Made by a program: the position numbers and the translations under genes. The notes under the pieces are model-generated. The model searched no databases. It was not told where the DNA came from and worked only from the letters and a program-made list of their open reading frames with translations. A stretch of 64,000 bases of DNA from Aculops lycopersici (Eukaryota; Arthropoda; Arachnida; Trombidiformes; Eriophyidae), in NCBI GenBank assembly GCA_015350385.1, contig WNKI01000004.1, forward strand, positions 1,300,078 through 1,364,077, given 5' to 3'. Of the stretch, positions 1-13,900 are shown in pieces. The first letter of the stretch is position 1, and each line of letters begins with the position of its first letter.

Positions 1-2585
1 ACAGACAATCTTGTTTCTCTTTGCGGCGCCTCCAGACATTCGGGGCAGGTAATCGAGTTGTTGTTGTTATGCTGCTCATCTTTGGTTTACCTCTTTGACA
101 CCACGGATTGTTGCGTAACCTAGCCACTCAACTCGGTTAAAGTTGCTGCACGTCGATAGTTCATAACTTGACAACATCTCTCTTTCTTTGTACCTCTGGC
201 CTCTTGTTGCGAGAAGCGCCATTAGAACTACTTGATGGGCTAATCGCTCTCACCTAGATCAGCGTCTCTGATCTCCACCCATTAATGCCATTAGCGTTGG
301 CATTGACGCATGAGTCGAGGCGAGGAGAGCAACTTGGAATGGAAGTGATAAGTGTTGATGGAATACAATTGGGATCAGAGCGAGAGATGTTGTACGGCAG
401 ACAGAAAGCGAGAAGTCGATCAAAAGGAAGGTTCTCATTCAATTTGATTCGCTTGCAATTTTTTTATATATATATCTCTACCTCTCCTGCCGCTGACTAG
501 CTGATTCGATGAATTCAAGTTTGAGCCGACAAGCTCCAATATGAAGATGCCCGGAGGAAAAGTGGCCTTGCCATTGGAAGCGATAGTGTGAAACTGACAA
601 CCAAGTAGGTAGGCAATTGAAACGTCGACGCCATTAAGTCACTACAACGGCACAGGAAATTAGATCAATTTAAGTGGTCTCGTCAATCTGCTTGCTGATA
701 TACTTTGCATTTTTCATGTTCTAGGAAAGGAAACTTGTATGCTATCTAACTATCCTCGCATATCTCAGAACGACCATGGCAATTTGCAACCATCAGTAGA
801 GGCTCGAAGCAACAAGTGCTGCTCCCATTTCTCCAAACCACTTCCCTGAGAAAAACTCAATTTGTGTGAATGTGCTTTACCTTGAAATAAACCCCACCAG
901 ACTTGAACCTTTTAATTTGTGTTGCGCCGAAACAGAGAGGATCCCATTGACGAGAGAAGAACAACAATCAGGAAAAAATAAGAACCATAGAAAACAATCT
1001 TACAAAACTCTCGTGTGAATTATGAGGATATCAATTATGAGAGAATCTACTTCTTTTGCCGGCCGCAAGGTGGCAATTAAATGACAATTAGTCGCTCGGG
1101 TGTACACTTGCGAGCTGGAGGCTCGTCAACAATTGTTAGTGGTGCCATATTAACGAGCAAATTATGGGCAGCGCTTTAGTTTAGCCAAACTCCTTGTGAG
1201 CTAGCCAGCTCTCGCAAAGCGATTACGTTGCGAGAGTGACAATTTGCATGTCTTGCTCCGTCTCATTGATGCCGTCCAAGCTAGTTAACTACCTGTGTTT
1301 CACCTATGTCCATGTTTGCTGGAAACAGGTGGACTCAAACAGGTGGATTTTTTCTTACTTACCGACGGTCGCTTGAAAGTTGGTGCGCGAAATCCGGCCA
1401 ACGTCTCTGGATAAGCGCGAGGTGGACAAAACCATCGGCGGAGTTGAAATTTAGTTAGTCTTGGACTTACTCGGTTAACATTCGTGCGTTAGGTTATGTT
1501 AGAATCTAAAACTCAGCGCAAAATACAACCGACTTGTACGAAGAGACCGATCGTACAGTGAAAATCGTACAGCTGCCCGCCGGAGATCGCATTTCAAGGC
1601 CAGCTATCAGTTGCTGCCCTATAAAGTTGCGGTCTGTAGAGCCGACGTCGCCGGTAAGAAAAGCTAACGGTAAATCCTTGCGGATAGTTAGACTTACTGT
1701 AAAACTCAAGCAGCAACAGCAACAACAACAAGTGGGAGGAGTTCCCGTTGCAAGCTGCGCCAGTTGCGCAACGGAACTCGCTACGCCCACCTGTTGCCTC
1801 CCCCTCATGAGCCATAGGATTTGGCTTGCAAGGCCAAACGTTATAACGGGAAAACAAGAAGAAGGGGGAATGAAGAAGAGGAGATGGACATAACAAGTGG
1901 CCGTTGGAGCCCCGCGTAACGGCACTAGCGGCCAATGGAAAATAAGCAAGCTAACGGGAAAGAAAAGAACAATTTCGCTAGAGTTGGCCTTTGAGTTGGA
2001 GCACAGAGAAAAGTCGCCTCAATATGAGACTTGTGATCTTCGTGGCCACAAGACATCGAGCCGCTAGCCGACAAACGCCCTTAACACAGAGCAAGAGAGC
2101 AGTAGATTCTTTAAACTGGAGTGAAGAGAAATTCCGTTGTCTCGTCGCTAGCCAACTAGCTGGCTATCAAGTGGGCAGTTAGAAAGAGTTAGAATTAGCA
2201 ATAGAGAACGAGAGAAAGAGAAAAGTTTGCGAGCTAGTTGGCCGAGTTCTTTAGTTGGATGTGTTTAGATTTCTCTTAGTAACCAACGAGCTAGTGAGGC
2301 GAACGGATTGAAAGTTTTCTCGTTTGTAGCACCAACCTAAAAACGAACGAAACAATCTCTTAACAAGATATGTGTTGTATTTAGTTTAGTCGCCTCAACT
2401 CCTATGAATGAGTATCAAAAGTTTATCTGCAGTTTTTTATTTGTTATCAGTTCAAGTTAACCTCTAACTGACTAAATATAAATACTAATTTAGAGAGAAA
2501 CAGAGAGAAAAAGAGAACGAGAGCGAGAGAGAGAGAGAGAGAGAGAGAAACACTAACAATAGGAAGAAATCTCATTAGAAATCAC
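1..2585. other. Upstream region and probable 5' leader of the ZP-protein gene
   Basis: No coding region is supported here. Short open frames around 1506-2182 are low-complexity and unlike known proteins. One CAACAGGTGG-type site lies at 1787-1796 (as CCACCTGTTG). A (GA)n tract at 2521-2549 sits just before the first possible start codon of the ZP gene. A minus-strand sequence at 1356-1361 resembles a GTAAGT splice donor but matches no exon I can support. The last few hundred bases, rich in GAGA and AGAA, probably belong to the 5' untranslated leader. Confidence 0.5.
2521..2549. repeat. (GA)n microsatellite
   Basis: A nearly pure GA dinucleotide run about 35-60 bp before the first ATG of the ZP gene. 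GAGA tracts can bind GAGA-factor-like proteins in arthropods, but a simple-repeat origin is equally likely. Confidence 0.9.
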
Positions 2586-5500
2586 ATGGCAACTAGCGAT
2601 ATCATCAAAATCACAGAGAAGAATACGCAAAATACTAGCAGAGAGATGACGATGGAGTCAAACGAGCGGCTGGTGGTCGCAGGTGGCGAGAGTTTCGATG
2701 ACTTAGATCAAGACAACCACCGACCGGAAGTGACGAGTCCATCTAGGATGAACCCAAAACAACAACGACAACAAGAGTTTGATACAACTGAACACAAAAG
2801 CAACCTAATCAATTCAGATATTTCTCTAAACGACAGACAACAACAACAACAAACGGCATCGGCAAATCAGCAACGACAGGTAAACATGAAGCTCCTCACA
2901 ATTAGCTTGGTGACTTTGCTACTAGCCGCCAGTTGTCTAGCGCTACAAGCCGACGCAAAGATTACCTTTGAGAAGATGACCAATCGCGACTTCTCGGGCT
3001 CGACCTACTATACGATGCAAAATGTTTCATTATTTGAATGTCTTGGTTGGTGTAAGGAGGAGACAAGTTGCACTTCGGCTGTGTTTAGTTTTGTCGTGAA
3101 CCCCTTCGCCGCACTTCAAGAGACCACCTGTATGTTGCAGAATGAGACTCAAGCTCGCCAAGGCGCCTACCTGCGCCAAATGCCCGGCGGCGAACATGTT
3201 CCCATTGTGGCCCATCCACAGAAGGCAACCAACTTGTACTTCTTCAACAAGATCGAGCTTCAAACCGAGGCCGTTTGCTCGCGCCTCTGGGCCTTCGAGA
3301 GATTCCCGAACCGTCGCTTGCGCCAGCGCGACCGACAGCCCTTTTTTGCGCCCAACAAGGAGGCGTGTCAGGCGGCTTGTATGAACGAGCAACGGTTCGT
3401 GTGCCGCTCGTTGGAATTTAATTATATAACACAACAATGCTCATTGAATGGTTACGATCGCAGGTCGCCGCTTATATTGCACCTGAGCCAACAGGTTGCC
3501 AATCAGCGCGAGGCCAATGGGGCCAACTCGTTGGCTCAGTCAAATGGACCCCAGCATTCGTATGATCTACTCGACGCACCGGGGACGGATTATTTCGAGA
3601 ACGCCTGTTTGTTGGGCGAGGATATTTGCACCGAGTCGCGGATTTACGATTACGCAAAGATTGGAATGCCTCTCCAAAGGATTGCTCATTTCGTAGAGCT
3701 AAACTACTATCCCGACAAGGAGATGCTAGTTAAATCTCAGGCCGGCTGCGTTCGCGCTTGCACCATTGAGCACGAGTTTATTTGTAGGTCAATCTTGTAT
3801 AGGAGCTCGTATAAACAGGGCCAGCCAAATTGTGCCCTCTACCATTTGGACCAAAAGACCTTCCCCGATGGAGCCGAAACTTTCATGTCGCAACACATGC
3901 AACCACTACTGGATTCAGGGGAAACTTCAGCCGTTTACCTGGAGGCTGTTTGTAATGACACCATACAAGTGGGCGCAAATGGCCAGCCAACAACCATCAC
4001 AATGCCACCCAGTAGCATAACCATCATGCCAAGCAGCACGACTCCCGGAGGAATCTCGGTCCACACGCAAGGAAACCACGGATATGGGCCCATGAATCAT
4101 ACCACCACTCAATCTTCAATGATGAGCTCAACTTCCAATTCGAACAGTAATAACGACGATCGATTTATGAGCTCAACATCGACTTTGTCGCCAATTGGAA
4201 TGTTGGTCACGTCGGCCAGCCAGTCGACCACAATGAGATTACCAACCACCTTCCTACCGCCAGGATCAAGTCAAATCCCGAACAATATCCAAATTCCCGA
4301 CTTGACGTCGGTACAACTGGGAGGCGGCGGCGGGCAAGGCCGAATCCCGCAACACATTATAATGCCCGCCTCGCCGCCCACCTCCTCATCGACGTCGTCG
4401 TCCTCGTCGATTAATCATGGAAGGGAACAGACCACTGCCACAATGTCGCGGCCCATTGGAGACTCGTCGTTTCCTCCAAATCGCATCACCATTAGTCCAG
4501 CGCCACCGCCGTCCACTCAGACCATAATCCTAGAGCCACCAAATCAAATCAGCAACTCCAATGGGGCGGCCACAAATCATGATCAAAATTGCGATGCCCA
4601 TGGATTCTGCTATGATGTTGCATTGAAATGTACGGACACAAAGATGCTAGTCAATGTTAAAACTCAACGTCCATTTGTTGGTAGGATCTATGCCCTTGGA
4701 AGGAGCGAAACTTGCAATGCTCACATCAAGAACCAGCACCAATTCCAACTTGATATCGATCTAACTGGCCAAGCGTGCAACACTCAGTCAGCGGTAAGTA
4801 GACGATTTATTTTGGCACACTCACCAAACTCTGGTGTGTTGTAACCACCTGTTTGAGGAGATAAATGACCGGAAGTTGCTTCCGTCCTCCCATCTGTCTG
4901 CTTGTTGGAGGCATTCACTCCTCGAACAACTTGTTGATTTGTCCCTTCCGAAGAGAGACACATCAGCAGGTTGTCAAAATTTCACACGCATGCAAACAAA
5001 ACAATGGGCGCTAAACGATCATCGATTCGATCCGAATTTATTCGACTCGACTCGACTTGAATCAAATCGCTTCGCTTCCTTCCGATTGTTTTGCGTTCAA
5101 AGTGTTAGAAGAGAAAAAGGGAGTGATTATCGAGGTGACAAACTAAAGTTGCAGTCCACATCAATGCAAACCGAACACTCAAATGTCGACCTCGCAAATC
5201 GACACCTTTTTAACTTTGAACCAATAGGTAGAGGCAGTGGATTTGAAAACAAGTGGCACTGCTGTCTGGCTGGTTAGCCAATTTGTAAGTCAGAGAATCA
5301 CACTTGTACTCTTTTGCCTCCTCCTTATACCGCTTTTCCCATTGACGCCATCGAACCGAAGAAGATGCTCACCTTGATTTTAACCGTAGCTCAGCTACAC
5401 AAAATTTATGTAGGGGGGAAAGAGTTTCAATCTAAAATCTCGCAGGTAGCTCAATTTTCTCAAATAACAGAATCCCCTCGAATTCTCGCGCCATCGACAG

Positions 5501-8500
5501 GCAACCCAAATTCCCATAAGACACAGGAACTTTGCGGGCAAGCTAGTGGGCGAGCGAGTGAGTGAGGGGGCAACAAGTGGTTGTCGCTTGCAATTTACAA
5601 TCCAACGGCAGGCGGGTGGTTTTGTTTCAGCAGTCTACCTGCGCGAAAGCAAAATTTTAAACTAAGAGCAACCGTTCTGTTTCTCGCCTGCTCGCTTTTC
5701 CGCAACTCCTCCAAACTCGCCGAGTCTCAGGTGATTGAATGTGTGGCGTGTGAGAAATAACCAATTCAACACTCTGAATTGGCCGCTTATATATTAATGG
5801 AGGCGGTAGGCAAAAGCGGCAACTGAAACAAACCAACCACTTGTTGCCTGCTCTGGCCAAATCGTTTCCGCTCTTCAACTCTGCCGCTTCCTCTCTCGTT
5901 GGCCAGCCGAGCAGCAAGCCAGATAGTCGACCAATCCAGTCAGAGCTGAAATGACCATTTGAGTTTCTCTCGATGCTACATAACTGACTGACTGACTGAC
6001 TGACTGACTGACCAACCGGCTGGCTGCCTCGCAATTCGAGGCCAACGAAAGTCGCCCAAGTGGACAAAGTGGCGCGCGACTATCCCGCCCTCTGCTCTCC
6101 ACTGCTCAGCTCAAACGTTGTCCATTTTGCTCCAATGTCTATTCCAGTGAGTGAGCTTAACTCCGATGCCCAGTCGCGAGGCATCAGCTCGGCGCCTAGC
6201 GGAAGTGGCCGGTCTATTGGCATTGAACCTTGACTGCCTTCTGTTTGGTTTGGTTCGGGTTTCTCTCCGCCGCTCGCCTTAGGCACAAACAAACCGACCA
6301 ACAACAAGTGGTCAAAACAAGCAGACGACATCGACAGCAACAACAATGAGCCAAATTCAATTGCTCGTCTTCGTGGTGGTTGATTTTCTAGTCGGCGCCA
6401 TCATTTTTTCAATTCTTCTTCTCATCTCTTGCTCGTCGCAATTTTCATGAACCTTTTCGTCGATGACCATCGATGGTGTTCACGACTTCCTAGCTTTAGC
6501 TCATAATTTCAACCACTTGTAGCCTTGTCCTTGGCTTTCCTTTTCAGTTGAAGCTGCTCTCGCTGGGTGAGCTGCTCGCTAGCTTGCTTGTTTTCTTCCG
6601 AAAATCAATGCCAACCACGAAAAAGAAGACGAGAGAAAGAGATGGAGGAATTTCCACTCGTCAAGCCCAAATGAGCAGATTGGCCGGAAAATTACAATCT
6701 CTTGTCCGCTTACACTTGTTGCGCAACTTCCGCTCGCCTGCCTGCTGCCAAGTCGGGCTGGCCGAATAAGCTCGGCGGACTTAACTGTGGAAAAACTTTG
6801 GAGTCTCCAACGAGTCAAACTGGAGGGCAAAGTAGAAACTCGTGAAGCGAATGGAAGCACATGAAAGAATTGGAAAGCAAGTGTCTTGTTTGCTTTGAGC
6901 ATCCGAAGATGCAGTGTCGCATTGTGTTGGCCTTTGATCGATGCTGTTGCCTTGCCACTTCCATCATTGAGAGAATATTGAGGTAGCAAATGATCACGAT
7001 TTTCATATTCCATTCGCCTTTATGATTAGTATTATTATTATTATGTCTTCCAAAATTTTCTCGCTTCAACGAGTCGAGTTGTTTGTATGAACCACTTACT
7101 TCTCGCTCAATGACCAGCTCACCTGCTCACTGCGGCCGACATTGCCGCTGCCACAGGAACTCGTCGACCGGAAGTCGTGACACAAACACAGGAGAATGTC
7201 AACTCTCTTGTTGCCATTTAGATTAAGCCACCAGATTTAAGCTTCTCGCTTCACTAGAGCAAATCGACCACGATGTTGTCGCAGCGCTGCGTTATGCAAC
7301 GACCAGAATCAATTCAAATCATTCAGACCTAATGAATGATCTTCTGTGCGGATTGTCCATGAAGTTGAAGAGACAGGAAGTTGCCTGAATGAGCTATTAA
7401 GCCATTCGATTCGTTGACAACGACAAGTGACTCTGCTTTGGATACCGTGAATAGTTTTTACATTTTATCGATATCAATAACCATAACCATAACCTCGTTG
7501 TCATGGCTGCTATTTGGTCGTTGAGCTGAACCACCGGCAAAAATCTCAAAATCAGCTGGACAACGGATAAAGAGAGAGACTGTCCGTTCAGTTAGACTCG
7601 AGCGTCGGCTAGTTGACCCTGAGAATTGGCGACTATGCTGGCCAACTTATTGTGTGGTTTCCTATTTCTCGATCCTCTTAAGGGAAACATCCAGCCCAGT
7701 AGCATTCGAAATGGCGATCGATCGACTCTAGCTGAGCCATTTGCATCCAACAATCTACCTGTTGCTCAACTTGTACTTGAAAAGTTTCTCTCGCTCGCTG
7801 AAAACAAACCAACACTAAATGGCGGATGGAAACTATGTTGTCATTGCCGCCTGCCTGCTCGCCCGCCCGCCTACCTGTCTGATTTTGTGGTAGTTGGTTG
7901 GCTAGCGCACAACAGGTTGCCGACAACAATTAGTTTTTGCAGACTCAACAACGAAATAGGGGGGAGGAGGAAGAGAAACGGGACAGCAAGTTTAGACGAT
8001 GGCCGTTTTGTGAAGAAGTGAGTGGCTGACATTGAAGAGTCCACTCTTCTATCTCACAATCTTACTATCTCACTAACGTAACAGCAGCGGCAACCTGTTG
8101 TTGTCTCAATCAAACTTTGCGGCCAGATTTGTCGTAGCTCTCAATCGACTCTCTCGTCTTACTCTCTTGGCCTTGGTTGTCGCCATGAACGTCGACATAT
8201 AAAAGTTGTCCACACATCCGATTTGTCGTCGTCGTCGTCGTCGTCGTTGAGTTAGTTTCTGCTATTATGTGATGTAATGTTTTGTTTTCTACATTTCTCC
8301 TTAACTCCGCCAGGTTTTTCTCTCAAAATGGACGCCAAGCAAAGAAGCCTTCGTCGCTGACGATGAGAGAATCATCGAGCGAGCGAGCGAGCGATCAACT
8401 TGAAACACACTGAGGTTGCTCTCGTTGTTCCGAACAAGTGGCACACATTTCGCCTCCCGCGCGGTCCAATTGTTGCCGTAGCCTCGGCAGCGGCGTCGGC

Positions 8501-10903
8501 GGCAACAGGTTGCAATGGTTAGTGTGCGGCTCTACGACATATTGAAACAATAACATGGTCTTGCCAACAAACAAAATTGTCGCCGCCGTGGCTGCCATCT
8601 CAGTTGTTGCAACCCTCCGGCTGCATCATCAGTTTCAACGAAGGCAACAGCAATAGCAATTGCGGTATCGGCCGCAGCGAAACAAGTGGAAGTCGCGCGC
8701 TCATTCTCAGCAACAGGTAGGCGGCCGCACACAACTGCCTCTCTCTCTCCCCCTCTATCTTTGGAGAAATGTGGAAATCTAATGGCTGTCGTTGTTTCTG
8801 GTTCCGATTGCTGTTTGGCTAGAAGACCATTCGCGCAACTCGAGCAACCACAACTAAGCCAACTTCTCCATAGCCACTTCTTTTCGGAGCCACCGCCAAT
8901 TGAGGCGACTATTTTATGGGGCAGCAAGACTGTTGTCGGTGTTGCTGTTGTTGCTCGCTTAATAACAAACACAACGATAGCAATGGCAAAAGCAGCAGCA
9001 GCGTCGGCAACAACCTGTTGCCGCCGCGACCTTCTTGCGCCGCGTCAAGCCTTAACCTTGACTCTCGGGCTCGCCGTTCACTTTGTCATCGACTCAAGCC
9101 CAATGTCGCCATTGCAAACTCGCATTGTTGTCCTATGTGAAATTTGTGTGTGTTTGTGTGCGTTGAGCCACTTGTTTCGATGAAATATAAAGGCGCGACA
9201 AACTGGATAGCAATCGACTGGAAATCCAATTGGATCAAGTTGACCACCGCGCGTGCGGCCAGCAGTATCTTAAGCCCAGTTGATTGTCCCCCTTTGATCC
9301 AATATTTCTGTTGCTACCTGTTGCTCTCTAGCTAATGCTCAACTGAGGCTGCTCACGATAAGCTGCGAGTTGAATGGGTAATTGTTGTGTGCATGTGTCC
9401 AACTTCACCAGTTCATCGATAACTCTATCCTTGAAAACAGCCGGGTGTCTGCCGGAAGCGCACCTGTTCTTGAAGAAAAAGTCTAGTTTTCAAAAAATCT
9501 AGAAGAAGGCAAAGGTAAACAAGAAGAGGAGAAAAAGAAACCACAAAGCTGGCCACTTCCTAATTCTCAATTAGACGATTCGCGTCGCGCCATTAGAGTG
9601 GCATAACCATTGTTCCAACTTCACCCTTACCTTCACCTTTACCTCTGCCTTTAGCCATCACAAGAGAAAACTGTTCTCTCTTTCTCTTGCTAGTTGGTGT
9701 CCTTTGCTCCAGTTGTTATAAAACCATTCGTTGCCTCTCTTTTCTCTTTTTTTGCCGACCAAAACCTCATTAACCCCGTGGTTTTTTGCCACTTCACTTA
9801 GCGGCCGGCCACTAGTTTACCTGGAAGATGCATGCTAATTGCGGCTTCCGCCGCCCAACTTTGCGCTGGGGGAAACTCGACCACCTTCTGTTGCATCCAA
9901 CTGCTGACTGTGATTATGACCTTGATTATGATGCCGGCAATCATTACGATAACCACTACCACCATTAGCATCACCAAACTCTAACACTAACGAAACTTTT
10001 CACCCCCCCCCACCCTCTAAATGCCCACCCTTTGCAAACACCAATCAAGCAGTCGGGCACTTACACAAACACCATTGTCCTTCAGCACCACAACGTTGTG
10101 CTAACCAAGGCCGACAAGGTTTATCACGTCCGCTGCACCTACGAGACGGCCTCTCGAAACGTCTCCTTTGGCATGATGCCCGTGAAGTAAGTATAGCTTT
10201 TCTCCGTGGAGACAGAATAGTGATGCAAGAGCACAATGATGCTAACCTATCTACAAAAATTCCAATTTCAAATGAACAAACATATGACCGAATCATCAAC
10301 AAAAACCAGGGACATGTTTGAGGTTGATATGAACAAGGAAAGTCCCGAGACCATTAGTATAACTGCCAGCTCCGACGCTCCACTGCCCAAGATTAGCATT
10401 CTAACTTTGGATGGACGAGAGGCGAGCACGGTTAGGATTGGAGATAGACTTACATTTCGAATTGAGATTCCCGACAACACCCCTTATGGAATCTTTGCTC
10501 GCTCTTGCATTGCCATGGCCAAGGATGCCAGGTCAACCTTTGAGATAATTGACGAGAATGGATGTCCCGTTGATCATACAATATTTCCAGGTTTTAAAAC
10601 GGCATTAGGCAACGAGAATGCGCTAGAGTCCAACTATGAGGCCTTTAGGTTCACCGAGTCGTATGGTGTGATATTCCAATGCAACGTCAAGTATTGTATT
10701 GGCAAATGCGAGCCGGTAAGTAGGGTTGTTATTATAGCCACCACTTTTAGATTAAGTTAGTTAGAGAGTGAGGAGTGATAATTTAATAATCTAAAGACGG
10801 ACAGAAAGGCTGCTCTTTTCAACTGTTCAGTTGTCCACTTGCTAAACTAAGCGTCTATTTTGAGTCAGACAAACGCCAGACGCTCGTTTATGTGGTTTAG
10901 ATT

Positions 10904-10941
<38 letters not shown>

Positions 10942-13900
10942 GATAGAGAGATAGAGAGATAGAGAGATAGAGAGAGAGAGAATCGGAATGATGAAAGAAA
11001 ACAAGAAACAGAAAATATAATTGGCGCCAATCTGGCAGCTTTGGTCTTCGTGATTCAACACGAAGAAATAACGACGAAGTAGGCAATTAAGCCATCAGAT
11101 TCTCACCAGCTCTCTAGAGGAGGAAGAGAAGCAACCTGTTGATGTTGTTGGCTGGCCAATCGATCATCATCATCTTGAGTGAAGGTTGGTTCAAGGGCAT
11201 TGGATAGAAAGTCGGCTTGCAATTAGTGTTTCTAGTTGAATGGTTGCGCCAGAAGCATGCCTTTTCTTTTCTTCGCTCTCCAATCATTTCCCCCCGCTCA
11301 GTAGATCACAGAGGCAAAGTGGCGATAGCAATGGCAACTTGTTGATGTTGGTAACAATTGTAAGTGGAACGCAGGGAACGTGACGATGCCCTCGTCAACA
11401 TCGAAGTCGTCGTCGTCGTTAACATTAAGTCGTCGACATAAACATCCACATGTACGAGAGACGAAGAAGTTTTTCTTCGTTTCTTAGGAGGATAAAACCT
11501 TGCCAAGTTGCAGGATTGAAATCAGAGTCGAAATCGTCGCCCACCGAGAGATTACACATTACGATTCAATGGATAACCCAAAGCTCGTGACTTGCGAGCT
11601 GGCCATTGTGCTCTCCATTGAGCTCGATATCCATTGAAGCCTTTGTTGTTTCTTCGATTTCCAAAGAGACCAAGTGTTCACAACAACAACAACAACAACC
11701 ACCTGTATATTGTAGGTGCCATTGAAACACTGGCCGGCGAAAGTTTGACTCGATTGACCGAGAGGTGATTTGCATTCGCGGTTTCAAGTGGCAAGGCTAA
11801 TTGTTTGTTCATCACCTTTGCTTTTGCTTTGAAGTGACCATCCAACTGGCTAGCTTTCGAGAGGTGCAAATTGGAAGAGTAATAAGGACAGCAGTTTCTC
11901 CTTATTCATTTTGCAATGGTTGTGGTGGCGATTGTAGTGGTGACACAACTCTCAAAGTTACATTGAACCAAACGATTCAGACAGACCGGCCGACACATTG
12001 ACGAGGAAATTTTCTAATAATCCTTCGCCGAGTCTAGGGCAAGAAAGAAAAGTAAAGTGTTGCCGCTGCATTTACAGGTGAGCCTCGTTTGGTCGCCGCA
12101 ATTGCCACTGCCGCGGCCTCCGCTCGCTTGTTAGCGATCAAACTACGGTAGCAAGCTGGCTGGCAACAAGTGGCTACTCGGGCGGCGAGCAAGTTTTTCT
12201 ATCTCCACTCGCTCGCTTGCACGCGATAAAAAAATCTTACAACTCAAGGGGCTAGAGTGTGAGCAGCTTGCAAGCCACTCTGGCACACAAAGAAAAGGAG
12301 AGATTGAAACTTCAGGGGCTAACTTAAATTATAATACACTCACTCGCGTGGAGAGTAGGTCCTGCGCGCCGAGGCATCGACAGGTAGATGTTGTGCTGGC
12401 GGTAAGCAAAGACAAGCCGCCTTCTTGAGCTGGCATCGAGTCATTGAGCGTCGAGCGCCGGCGAGAGAAAGAGAATGGAGACACCAAGACGAGAGAACAA
12501 GAGTTTTGCATCTACCAATTGGCTGCCATTGCTCATGTTTTTGTAGCTCCTGCCACTGCCGGTGTCTCGGCACCGGAACGAACGCCGAGGCAAATTAGCC
12601 TGTTGGCGGCCGATGCCAAGACCACTTGTTGCTGCGGCAGCTGCTGCGGCAACTACGCCGCCTGCCAACTCTATAGCCCTTTGCTGCGCACATTTGCCAC
12701 AACAAGCGGCTTGCCGTATCGCCTGTCAGTGGGTCAGTCAGTCAGTCAGTCAGTCAGTCAGTTGGCCAATTGATCCAAAGATTTAAAGGAGGAGAGAGGG
12801 AAAGGGCCAAGGCCAAAATCAATTTCCATTCTCTCCCCTTTTCCCTTTTGGCTCTTATCATCCAAACTGAAATCCCAAAGTTGCCGCTGTTCTCTAACGC
12901 TCACTTTTGGCGCGACGTGATGTTTTGTGTAGATTTGGTTGTTGTTGGTGGTGGTGGCGGTGTTGTAGTTTAGTCAGTCGCAGCCGCAGCAGCAGCAACT
13001 TGTGGCTCCGACTATCCATTTGGCTAGCTGCAAAGTAACAGCAACAAAGTAAAGCGGCTATCTTGTTTGCAAGCTGAGAATCTTTGAAAACTTTTCGCCA
13101 GCTTCTCTGGCAAGCGAATCTCTAGCGAGAATTGTGAAAATTATCATCATTATTTTGTGCGTCGCCTTTCAAACTGAGACTGAGATTCGGTCTTGGACTT
13201 CAACTCGGCTTCCAACGTCAAAACCAAGTCCAAGGTCTAGCACCTCGAGGTTTTGCGGTAGAATAATGCGCCTTTGCTGTTGTTGCTCGCTAGTTTGCTT
13301 GCTCCGAGCAACGAACACACAATTGCTCGGCCCGCCAACGGCCACGACGACACCTGTTGTCTCGAGAACTCTCGAAGCTTGGAGCGGCGCAAAAGTTGGC
13401 CAGGAAAAGCGTGAGCAAATGGCTACCTTTCACCGCGAGAGCCAATATCTCGGCAAATCTTCTGGGCCAAGAGCTTCGTGTTAGCAACAGCAAAAGGATC
13501 AAGAGGAGAATGCACTCACATACACAAACACGCCGGCTAGTGTCAATGTCGAATTGAATGTGTGCGGCTGCATCGGGTGGTCGCCTAAGTGTCCGAGATG
13601 ACCACTTGTTGCACCGAGGATTGATCTTTTGCAACTAGCCACTTGAGTGCACAAAATTATAAGACCACTTCTCCCGACACACAGATGAGAGACCTCCGAA
13701 TTGCACTCTAAAAGGAAAAGAACCAAAAACTAAATCAGCTTCATCATTAGCCAGTCTTCTTCCTTCTTGCGTTGAATTTATTTCAAATGTTAGAATGAGA
13801 CCAGCAGTTATTGTTTGCTCAGCGCACCTTGAGTTCATCAGCTGGACTACTAACTTCGACTGAAACATTCGTATTGAAAATTACAGCAATAATAGCAACA

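Larger units (their letters stand above)
8091..9323. promoter_or_regulatory. Dense CAACARGT site cluster in intron 1
   Basis: Sites at 8091 (CAACCTGTTG), 8503 (CAACAGGTTG), 8681 (AACAAGTGG), 8711 (CAACAGGTAG), 9011 (CAACCTGTTG) and 9314 (CTACCTGTTG), plus near-matches at 8435 and 9166. At least six in 1.2 kb makes this the best enhancer candidate in the intron. The binding factor is unknown; Snail/Scratch-type zinc fingers recognise a similar CAACAGGTG core. Confidence 0.45.
4794..10052 (+). other. Intron 1 of the ZP-protein gene, dense in CAACARGT sites
   Basis: The donor is GTAAGTA at 4794 and the acceptor lies at 10048-10052. No protein gene is supported inside; its open frames are short and repetitive. 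It holds more than a dozen CAACA(A/G)GT sites (4927, 5571, 5837, 6302, 7755, 8091, 8503, 8711, 9011, 9314 and variants), a CTGA tetranucleotide tract (5983-6012), a GTC tract (8224-8247) and TATA-like words at 8198-8205 and near 9187. An intragenic enhancer or alternative promoter is plausible by inference. Confidence 0.75.

Noticed and set aside
10842..11086. Leu/Ser-repeat open frames over the GAGATA array
   Set aside because: Frames arise from the microsatellite itself.
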